From assembly GCA_902492185.1 (NCBI GenBank), contig CABUKY010000075.1, positions 1-8,453 of the forward strand: a DNA stretch of 8,453 bases, written 5' to 3'. Numbering within the stretch: position 1 is the first letter of the stretch; each line of letters begins with the position of its first letter. Positions 1 through 5,868 of the stretch are shown here, piece after piece. Under the pieces are notes generated by a model, which worked only from the letters and a program-made list of their open reading frames with translations, was not told where the DNA came from and made no database searches. Origin of the DNA: an uncultured Collinsella sp. (GTDB lineage Bacteria > Actinomycetota > Coriobacteriia > Coriobacteriales > Coriobacteriaceae). A program made the position numbers and the translations under genes.

Positions 1-6
1 ATTCAT
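1..6 (-). CDS. Start of next gene in the operon (first two codons only), possibly gpsA
   Basis: On the minus strand an ATG (bases 6-4) followed by AAT runs off the left edge. It lies 9 bases after the plsY stop codon (16-18). A good Shine-Dalgarno sequence, AGGAGA (12-17 on the plus strand), overlaps that stop and sits 5 bases before the ATG. This is the arrangement of other junctions in the block, so a real start is likely. No protein sequence is visible. The suggestion of gpsA (NAD(P)-dependent glycerol-3-phosphate dehydrogenase, which makes the substrate of PlsY) rests only on the common der-plsY-gpsA order in other bacteria. Confidence 0.45.
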
Positions 7-15
7 GACTCTCTC

Positions 16-699
16 CTACTTATCGTCGGGCTCGGTGACGCGCTTGGTAAACGAGAGCTTGGACTCCTTACCGGTCATGAGCTTTTTGATGTTCGCACGA
101 TGGGCCCACACCACGGTGATGCCGATTATCGCCATGCAGAACTTGAGGCCCAGGCTGCTGTACGGAAAGACCGCGCAAGCAGCGATGGGAAGACCGATGG
201 CCGCGGCAAGCGAGCCCACCGACACAAACTTGGTGATGGCGACGGCCACGATAAACATGCCCAGCAGCGACAGGCCAATTGGCCAATACCAGGCGAGGAT
301 GACGCCCAGACCAACTGCGATTCCCTTGCCGCCATGGAAATTGAGGTAGGGCGAGAAGATGTGGCCCCACACCGCTGCCAGGCAGATGACGCCGAGCATC
401 CAGTCGCCGGCGGCGCCGGGGGCCATAATGCTCACGGGGAAGCCATAGCCCAAGTCGGCAATGAGCGGACGCGCGATAAGGACGCAGATGGCGCCCTTAA
501 GGCAGTCGAGCAGCAGCGTGAGCGCGGCCACCTTGGGGCCGGCCACGCGCAGCGCGTTGGTGGTGCCGATGTTGCCGGAGCCCGCCTTGCGAATGTCCGT
601 GTGGTTGAACACGCGGCCCAAGATCAGGCCAAACGGAATCGCTCCGATAAAGAACGAGACCACGGCGCAGATGGCGGTCAGAAGAATCGGATTATGCAT
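16..699 (-). CDS. plsY: Acyl-phosphate:glycerol-3-phosphate acyltransferase PlsY
   Basis: Integral membrane enzyme that transfers an acyl chain from acyl-phosphate to sn-glycerol-3-phosphate, giving lysophosphatidic acid, the first step of bacterial phospholipid synthesis; PlsX normally supplies the acyl-phosphate and is not in this window. The 227-residue product has the family's three cytoplasmic motifs: GSGNIGTTNALR (about 40-51), GHIFSPYLNFHGGKG (about 112-126) and HRANIKKLM (about 200-208). Hydrophobic stretches between them fit a multi-pass fold (roughly 5-28, 53-76, 86-110, 128-150, 155-180, 183-199), and the C-terminus is short and charged. I chose the ATG at 699 because it is preceded by AAGGAGC (706-712) and gives the normal N-terminus; an in-frame extension to 747 would lie inside der. 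The start overlaps the der stop by 8 bases, suggesting translational coupling. PlsC, encoded in the same block, uses its product. Confidence 0.97.
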   Translation of the reverse strand: MHNPILLTAICAVVSFFIGAIPFGLILGRVFNHTDIRKAGSGNIGTTNALRVAGPKVAALTLLLDCLKGAICVLIARPLIADLGYGFPVSIMAPGAAGDWMLGVICLAAVWGHIFSPYLNFHGGKGIAVGLGVILAWYWPIGLSLLGMFIVAVAITKFVSVGSLAAAIGLPIAACAVFPYSSLGLKFCMAIIGITVVWAHRANIKKLMTGKESKLSFTKRVTEPDDK

Positions 700-2026
700 C
701 CTTTTGCTCCTTCTTCCTAAAGAAGAGTCGAATGGGCGTGCCGGCAAAGTCGAAGGTCGAGCGCATACGGTTCTCCACGTAGCGCTGGTAGGTGTCGTTG
801 ACCAGGTCGCTGTGGTTGACGAAGAACGTAAACGTCGGCGGATTGACGCCCGTCTGGGTCACGTAGTGCATGCGCAGGCGACGCTTGCCGTCCACCACGG
901 TATGACCGAACTCGCGCAGGTCGGTGAGGAACGTGTTGAGGCGCGAGGTGCTGATCTTTTGCGAGCGCGTCTTTTCGGCGGCGTCTACCATTGCCCAGAT
1001 CTTCTCGACGCTGCGGCCGGTCAGGGCCGAAATGCGCAGGTACTGGGCCCAGGGTGCCATGACGCCCAGACGGCGGTCGATGGTCTCCATGCAGGCCTCG
1101 CGCTTGCGATCGTCGTCGAGCAGGTCCCACTTGTTGAGCAGCACCACGATGGCGCAGCCGCGCTCGATGGCCAAGCCCATGACCTTCTGGTCCTGCTCGG
1201 TAACGCCCACGGAGGCGTCGACGACGAGCAGCGCCACGTCGGCACGGTCGATGGCGCGCAGGCCGCGGACCATGGAGTAGTACTCGATGTTCTCGTACAC
1301 GGTGCTCTTCTTACGGATACCCGCAGTGTCGACCATGCGGTAGTGCTTGCCGTTGCGCTCGACGACCGTGTCGATGGCGTCGCGCGTGGTGCCGGCAATG
1401 TTGGACACGATGGAGCGGTCGGCGCCCAGGATGCGGTTGAACAGCGACGACTTGCCGGCATTGGGGCGGCCGATGATGGCGACGTTCAGCGCGTCGGGGA
1501 ACTCATCGGCGACCTCGTCCTCTTCCTCGGGAAGCAGGGCCACGATATCGTCGAGCAGGTCGCCGGTGCCGTGGCCGTGCAGCGCCGAGAGCGGCGTGGG
1601 CTCGCCGATACCGAGCGAATAGAACTCCCAGATGCTGTCGTTCTCGCGATCGGGGTTATCGAGCTTGTTCACCAGCAGAAAGACCGGCTTGTCGCAGCGT
1701 TTGAGCATGCGGGCGACCGACTCGTCCTCCTCGGTGACGCCGGTGCGGCCGTCGACCACAAACAGGATGACGGCGGCTTCCTCGGCGGCGGCGAGGGCCT
1801 GGTCGCGAATGGACGTGGCAAACACGTCATCACTCTTGAGCGGCTCGATGCCGCCCGTGTCGACGATGGTGAACTCGCGGCCGTTCCAATCGGCCGTGTG
1901 ATACGAGCGGTCACGTGTGACGCCGCGGGACTCGTGGACGATGGCGTCCGAGGTCTGTGCCAGGCGGTTGACGAGCGTGGACTTTCCCACGTTGGGGCGT
2001 CCGACGACGGCGACGATAGGTTTCAT
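692..2026 (-). CDS. der: Ribosome assembly GTPase Der (EngA)
   Basis: Essential tandem-domain GTPase that binds the 50S subunit and acts late in its assembly. The 444-residue product has the normal length and domain order. GTPase domain 1 shows GRPNVGKST (9-17), DTGG (56-59) and NKLD (120-123). An acidic linker (about 166-176, EEEDEVADE) follows. GTPase domain 2 shows GRPNAGKSS (186-194), DTAG (233-236) and NKWD (298-301). The C-terminal KH-like domain runs from about 352 to the end and includes HYVTQTGVNPPTFTFFVN. The start at 2026 is set by the conserved MKPIVAVVGRPN and by AAAGGAGT (2031-2038), which overlaps the stop codon of the upstream radical SAM gene. The stop overlaps the plsY start (ATGCATAA shared). 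No key residue is missing. Confidence 0.98.
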   Translation of the reverse strand: MKPIVAVVGRPNVGKSTLVNRLAQTSDAIVHESRGVTRDRSYHTADWNGREFTIVDTGGIEPLKSDDVFATSIRDQALAAAEEAAVILFVVDGRTGVTEEDESVARMLKRCDKPVFLLVNKLDNPDRENDSIWEFYSLGIGEPTPLSALHGHGTGDLLDDIVALLPEEEDEVADEFPDALNVAIIGRPNAGKSSLFNRILGADRSIVSNIAGTTRDAIDTVVERNGKHYRMVDTAGIRKKSTVYENIEYYSMVRGLRAIDRADVALLVVDASVGVTEQDQKVMGLAIERGCAIVVLLNKWDLLDDDRKREACMETIDRRLGVMAPWAQYLRISALTGRSVEKIWAMVDAAEKTRSQKISTSRLNTFLTDLREFGHTVVDGKRRLRMHYVTQTGVNPPTFTFFVNHSDLVNDTYQRYVENRMRSTFDFAGTPIRLFFRKKEQKDA

Positions 2027-2036
2027 CTGCACTCCT

Positions 2037-3479
2037 TTAATGGGTAGGGTCAGTGGAAGTGTTAGAGTCGGCAGGCACAATGCCAAGGATGTGCTCCAGG
2101 GTATCGAGCAGCTCATGCGGCATGGTCGACACCACATGAACCTCGGCGCCGCGACTGGTAAGGCTTGCGAGTAAATCGTCACGATGATACTCGTCAAGCG
2201 TCATGCCGTCAGCGTTGAACATGAGCTTAGGCACAAAGAGCATAACCCCCGAGAGGTCCTGCGGCAGCTGTTCCAGAATGTCGCAGGCGACGATGAGGCC
2301 GGTCACGTCCACGTTGCCGCCCAAGTAGCGATTCTTGATGGCCGTGACGGTGCCGGCGAGCCCCTGCGGCGATTCCACGAAACGTGCCACGGTGTCGCGT
2401 GCGCTGGCGCCCGAGAGGCACAGCAGGTGCTGGCTGCGCTCGGCGATGCCAGCGCGGACGCGGCACAGGCGCTCGGCGTCGGCGGCAAGCACATCGTCCG
2501 TCTCGTCTAGGTATGAGCGGATCATGCCGATACCGTCGTAGTACTGCGGATAGCCGTCGTAAAAGTCCGCCTCGGGCGGATCGATGCCGGCGTCCAGGTA
2601 GAACTCGTCGCTCATCTGGAAGGTGTGTCGGCCAAAACGCTCGAAGGCGCGGTCCTGGTAGGGACGGATCATGGCAATGGTCTCGCGCGCCAGTTCGGGC
2701 TTATCGCTGTATGACCAGCTAAAGCGGTTCTGATGCTTGGTAAAACCGAGCGGCACAATGCCCAGGCTTGTGATTTGCTCGTGCTCCTCGCAAAAGCGCA
2801 GGGTCTTTTCCAGCTCCTCGCCGTCGTTCATGCCGGGGCACAACACGATCTGCGCGTGAATCTCGATGCCGGCGGCCATGATGGCCTCGAGTACGTCCAT
2901 GCCGCGCTGGGCGTTGCGGCCCATCATACGACGGCGGACGTCGGGGCTCACGGCATGGACCGACACGTTCATAGGGCTCATGTTGCGTTGGATGACGTTT
3001 TGCACGTCCTCGTCGGAAAGGTTGGTCAGCGTGACGAAGTTGCCCTGTAAAAAGCTCAGACGATAGTCGTCGTCGCGGATGTAGAGCGTGGAGCGGCCGC
3101 CCTTGGGCAGCATGGTCATAAAGCAGAACACACAAGCGTTCACACATGTTCGCATGCCGTCAAAGATGGGGCCGTCGAACTCCAGGCCCCAGTCCTCGCC
3201 CGGGAAGCGGTCGAGCTCGACGGGGGTGACGCTGTTGTCGCGCGGGTCGAAAACCTCGAGGTCGACGGTGTCGTCGTCTGCCTCCCAGAGCCACACGATC
3301 ATGTCGGTGAGCTGCTCGCCGTTGACCGTGAGCACGCGCATGCCCGGCTCGATACCCACATCCCATGCGGGCGATTCGGGACGCACGTTCTTTACGAGCG
3401 CGCCCTCACCCGGCTCGGGGTCGCGGCTGCGCCCGTAATCGGCCACCTCGGCGGCGTATGCGGGTACGGTCTGGTCCAT
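2037..3479 (-). CDS. DUF512 radical SAM protein with N-terminal PDZ-like domain, function unknown
   Basis: The 480-residue protein has three parts. Residues about 24-75 form a PDZ-like domain (ALVKNVRPESPAWDVGIEPG, then VLTVNGEQL). The radical SAM part begins with the cluster motif C-x3-C-x2-C at C112, C116 and C119, followed by LPKGGRSTLYIRDDDYRLSF and GNFVTLTNL (about 125-154). The C-terminal DUF512 domain (about 280-470) ends with a segment of the type LFVPKLMFNADGMTLDEYHRDDL. This matches the family often annotated as 'DUF512 domain-containing protein' or 'Fe-S oxidoreductase', which is frequently next to der. The motif predicts a [4Fe-4S] cluster and S-adenosylmethionine cleavage; the substrate is unknown. 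I chose the ATG at 3479, 2 bases after the ispH stop. The longer frame reaching 3644 is Arg/His-rich, unlike the family, and lies inside ispH. AAGGAG is 14 bases upstream of the ATG, farther than usual, so reinitiation after ispH is likely. Confidence 0.93.
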   Translation of the reverse strand: MDQTVPAYAAEVADYGRSRDPEPGEGALVKNVRPESPAWDVGIEPGMRVLTVNGEQLTDMIVWLWEADDDTVDLEVFDPRDNSVTPVELDRFPGEDWGLEFDGPIFDGMRTCVNACVFCFMTMLPKGGRSTLYIRDDDYRLSFLQGNFVTLTNLSDEDVQNVIQRNMSPMNVSVHAVSPDVRRRMMGRNAQRGMDVLEAIMAAGIEIHAQIVLCPGMNDGEELEKTLRFCEEHEQITSLGIVPLGFTKHQNRFSWSYSDKPELARETIAMIRPYQDRAFERFGRHTFQMSDEFYLDAGIDPPEADFYDGYPQYYDGIGMIRSYLDETDDVLAADAERLCRVRAGIAERSQHLLCLSGASARDTVARFVESPQGLAGTVTAIKNRYLGGNVDVTGLIVACDILEQLPQDLSGVMLFVPKLMFNADGMTLDEYHRDDLLASLTSRGAEVHVVSTMPHELLDTLEHILGIVPADSNTSTDPTH

Positions 3480-3481
3480 GG

Positions 3482-4381
3482 TTAGCGGCAAAGCTCCTTG
3501 ATGCGCGCGACGGCGCGTTCGATGTGTTCTTGTGGGGTGGAGGCTCCAGCGGTGATGCCGATGTGGCGCGCCTCGGCAAACCAAGCGGCCTGGAGCTCGG
3601 AAGCTTCCTCGATGTGATACGTGCGCTCGCAGGCGTCTGCGCAAATTTGCGCCAGGCGGCGGGTGTTGCCCGAGTTCTTGCCACCCACGACGACCATGCA
3701 GTCGCAGCGGTTGGCAAGTGTGGCTGCTGCCTGTTGACGCTCACTCGTGGCGGCGCAGATGGTGTTGATCACACGCAACTCCTGCACGCGCGGGGTGATA
3801 GCGGCCACGACTTCGGCGAGGTTCTGCGCGGTCTGAGTGGTCTGCACAACGAGGCCCACCTTGCCCTTGAGCGACAGGGCATCGGCGTCGGCGGCACAGC
3901 TCACGACCTGCGCATCATTGCCGGCGTGGCCCAGAATGCCCTCGACCTCGGGGTGGCCTGGCTCGCCCACGACGATCACGCGGTAGCCCTCGCGCACCAG
4001 GCGCTCGGCTGCCACATGGACCTTCTTCACGTAGGGGCAGGTGGCGTCGACCACGGTAAGGTCGCGCTTGCGGGCAGCATCGATTACCTGCGGCACCACG
4101 CCGTGGGCGCGGATGATCACGGTGCCGGTTGCGGCGTCGTCCAAGGTGTCGGCCAGACCGACGCCTGCCTCAGCAAGCTCGCGCACCACGATGGGGTTAT
4201 GGATGAGCGGCCCCAAGGTGTGAACTTGAGTGCACTCCTCTGCCTGCGGCGCAGCGGCCAGCGCCATATCGAGCGCACGCTGTACGCCGTAGCAAGTGCC
4301 GGCGTGGGCGGCGATCTCGATGGTAGGCGCGGTTGCCTGGCCGGACACAGTCGCGGTGGTGTTCGTCACGTTCTCGCTCAT
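3482..4381 (-). CDS. ispH: 4-hydroxy-3-methylbut-2-enyl diphosphate reductase IspH
   Basis: Cytoplasmic iron-sulfur enzyme that reduces HMBPP to isopentenyl and dimethylallyl diphosphate, the final step of the MEP isoprenoid pathway. In the 299-residue product the three cluster cysteines are C30 (AGTCYGVQRA), C115 (VDATCPYVKKVH) and C209 (NTICAATSERQ). Substrate-binding residues known from the family are also visible: H61 (in HNPIVV), H93 (RAHGV), H143 and E145 (GHPEVEG), the Thr pair at 181-182 (QTTQT), and GGKNSGNTRRL (233-243). About 17 extra Thr/Ala-rich residues precede the usual N-terminus. The chosen ATG lies 2 bases after the plsC stop (TAG-CC-ATG) with only a weak AGG upstream, which suggests coupled translation. 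A GTG at 4411 inside plsC would add ten residues but lacks a ribosome site and family support. The neighbours differ from the clostridial layout, where rpsA commonly follows ispH. Confidence 0.97.
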   Translation of the reverse strand: MSENVTNTTATVSGQATAPTIEIAAHAGTCYGVQRALDMALAAAPQAEECTQVHTLGPLIHNPIVVRELAEAGVGLADTLDDAATGTVIIRAHGVVPQVIDAARKRDLTVVDATCPYVKKVHVAAERLVREGYRVIVVGEPGHPEVEGILGHAGNDAQVVSCAADADALSLKGKVGLVVQTTQTAQNLAEVVAAITPRVQELRVINTICAATSERQQAAATLANRCDCMVVVGGKNSGNTRRLAQICADACERTYHIEEASELQAAWFAEARHIGITAGASTPQEHIERAVARIKELCR

Positions 4382-4383
4382 GG

Positions 4384-5112
4384 CTAGAACCTGCCCGGAT
4401 GCTCGGCGCACAGCTCGTCTCGCATGGCGTAGACGCGGTTCATGGCCTCGGACTCAAACCATTCCAGGCGCTCCGTGCGCTTAAGCCCAGCCGGTGCGTC
4501 GGAAAGCGAGACGGCCTTGCCGGCGCGGATCCAGCACTTCTTGGGACGCATGATCTTTTTGCCCGAGGGCGTGATGTCAGACCAGCCGCAGATGGCGAGC
4601 GGGTTAACGGGCGCCTTGCCCATCTGGGCGATGAGCGCAAAACCGCCGTGGACCTCGGGCTTGATCTCGCGCGAGCGGATGCGCGTGCCCTCGGGGAAGA
4701 TCAGAACGTCCTCGCCGCGCTGCAGCGCATGCTGGGCGGCGCGCAGGCACTTCATATCGGCAGTACCACGCTCCACGGGGATGCCGCCTACGCGGCTAAA
4801 GGCCCAGCGCACAATCTTGCTCTTGGCGAACTCGGACTTAAAGATGGGACGAATGCGGCGGCCCCCAAAGAACAGCGCCGTCTCCACGGCCAAGAGCTCG
4901 GCCATCGAGGTGTGGTTGCAGATGACCACGCTGCCGCGGCCTTCCTGGCGCTCAAACAGCAGATCGGCGTCCTCGACCTTCCAGCGCCACATGAGCTTGG
5001 AGAAAGCCCAAAGGATTGCCATGACCACGAAGACGGTGCCGCGGATGAGCGCGGGAAACTCGGCATACGGGGCGTTGTAATAGTCCTCGGGCGTCTGCTT
5101 AAACAGGCGCAT
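4384..5112 (-). CDS. plsC: 1-acyl-sn-glycerol-3-phosphate acyltransferase (PlsC/LPLAT family)
   Basis: Membrane-associated enzyme that acylates lysophosphatidic acid to phosphatidic acid. The 242-residue length is typical. A hydrophobic segment at about 23-43 probably anchors the N-terminus. The acyltransferase blocks follow in order: block I NHTSMAELL (66-74), block II GGIPVERG (109-116), block III FPEGTR (139-144), and a block IV-like APVNPLAICG (167-176). Block I reads His67-x4-Glu72 instead of the usual His-x4-Asp; the codon is clearly GAG. The ATG at 5112 follows an excellent AAAGGAGGT (5118-5126) that overlaps the end of cmk. The stop is 2 bases before the ispH start. The cmk-plsC-ispH order is familiar from clostridia. 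The family is clear, but the exact acceptor cannot be read from sequence, and the Glu leaves some doubt about activity. Confidence 0.92.
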   Translation of the reverse strand: MRLFKQTPEDYYNAPYAEFPALIRGTVFVVMAILWAFSKLMWRWKVEDADLLFERQEGRGSVVICNHTSMAELLAVETALFFGGRRIRPIFKSEFAKSKIVRWAFSRVGGIPVERGTADMKCLRAAQHALQRGEDVLIFPEGTRIRSREIKPEVHGGFALIAQMGKAPVNPLAICGWSDITPSGKKIMRPKKCWIRAGKAVSLSDAPAGLKRTERLEWFESEAMNRVYAMRDELCAEHPGRF

Positions 5113-5115
5113 GGG

Positions 5116-5802
5116 CTACCTCCTTTGGTTGATGAGGTCCTCGATTATCGAGACGACCTCATCGATGGTGTGGGCGGTGGAGTCAACGTGCACGGCGTCC
5201 TCGGCGGGCACGAGTGGGGCGACCTCGCGACTGCTGTCGAGCTTGTCGCGCTGCTTAAGGGCGTCGAGGGTCTCGTCGACCTCGGCCTCGAGCTGCTCGG
5301 ACGTGAGCGGCTGCGCGTCGTTTTGGTGACGCTGCAGCACACGGCGGCGGGCGCGCTCGCGCGGGTCGGCAGTCAGGAAGATCTTGACCTGCGCGTTGGG
5401 GAACACGACGGTGCCGATGTCGCGACCCTCGGCCACGATATCGCGGTCCTCGGCGGCGCGGCGCTGGTGGATGAGCATGGCGGCGCGTACGCCCGGATAG
5501 GCCGAGACCTTGGATACGTTGGCGTCGACCTGCGGGGTGCGGATGGCGGCCGAAGCGTCCTGGCCGTCAATGGTCAGGCGAGTATCTTCGCCAGTACCGT
5601 TGGTAAAGCGGATTTCGATCTGCTCGGCGAGGGCGTCGATGGCCGTCTCGTCGTCCAGATCGATGCCGCGGTCGAGCGCGGCGAAGGTGACGGCGCGATA
5701 CATGGCGCCCGTGTCGAGCTTGTTAAAGCCAAGCTGGCGGGCGATCTCCTTAGCGATGGTGGACTTGCCGGAACCGGCTGGGCCGTCGATGGCGACGATC
5801 AT
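5116..5802 (-). CDS. cmk: Cytidylate kinase Cmk
   Basis: Cytoplasmic kinase that phosphorylates CMP and dCMP with ATP, recycling nucleotides from RNA and phospholipid turnover into the CTP pool. The 228-residue protein begins with MIVAIDGPAGSGKST, a P-loop at 7-15. It then shows LDTGAMYRAV (30-39), the CMP-binding EGRDIGTVVFP (126-136), and the lid region DPRERARRRVLQR (147-159). Length and order are normal for the short bacterial type. The start at 5802 has AAAGGAAG (5809-5816) about 7 bases upstream. The last codons, AGG AGG TAG, double as the Shine-Dalgarno sequence of plsC. A 66-base gap separates it from rluB, the largest inside the block. The rluB-cmk-der order of many actinobacteria supports the assignment, although here three genes separate cmk from der. 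Confidence 0.98.
   Translation of the reverse strand: MIVAIDGPAGSGKSTIAKEIARQLGFNKLDTGAMYRAVTFAALDRGIDLDDETAIDALAEQIEIRFTNGTGEDTRLTIDGQDASAAIRTPQVDANVSKVSAYPGVRAAMLIHQRRAAEDRDIVAEGRDIGTVVFPNAQVKIFLTADPRERARRRVLQRHQNDAQPLTSEQLEAEVDETLDALKQRDKLDSSREVAPLVPAEDAVHVDSTAHTIDEVVSIIEDLINQRR
5118..5126 (-). promoter_or_regulatory. Shine-Dalgarno site of plsC inside the cmk 3' end
   Basis: AAAGGAGGT on the minus strand is formed by the last codons of cmk: the final bases of CAA, then AGG AGG, then the first base of the TAG stop. It lies 5 bases before the plsC ATG. The Arg-Arg end of Cmk is therefore spelled by the ribosome site of the next gene. Confidence 0.85.
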
Positions 5803-5868
5803 GCAATGCTTCCTTTCGATGGGTGACGTGCTGGTATGGTTCGCGGGCGTTGGGGCGCGGCGGGTTGC
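5803..5868. other. rluB-cmk intergenic gap
   Basis: This 66-base GC-rich stretch is the only gap of more than 11 bases between genes of the block. On the minus strand it ends with the cmk ribosome site. I see no convincing -35/-10 pair and no hairpin followed by a T run, so neither an internal promoter nor a terminator is supported. Transcription probably reads through. Confidence 0.6.

Noticed and set aside
461..2047. 528-residue open frame on the plus strand
   Set aside because: It lies opposite der and part of plsY. Its composition (runs of Val, Asp, Ala, Gly, His) is what the antisense of GC-rich codons gives, and no family motif is visible. The opposite strand carries a full, conserved Der.
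2027..2197. Longer N-terminus for Der
   Set aside because: It would extend into the DUF512 gene and precede the conserved MKPIVAVVGRPN start, which has its own strong ribosome site.
3480..3644. Longer N-terminus for the radical SAM protein
   Set aside because: The extra residues are Arg/His-rich, overlap ispH in another frame and do not resemble the PDZ-like N-terminus of the family.
3365..4387. 340-residue open frame on the plus strand
   Set aside because: It is antisense to ispH and the start of the radical SAM gene, and rich in Gly, His and Ala without motifs. A shadow of GC-rich coding bias.
4333..5826. 497-residue open frame on the plus strand
   Set aside because: It is antisense to plsC and cmk, crosses their junction, and has no recognisable domain. 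Both opposite-strand genes are complete and conserved.
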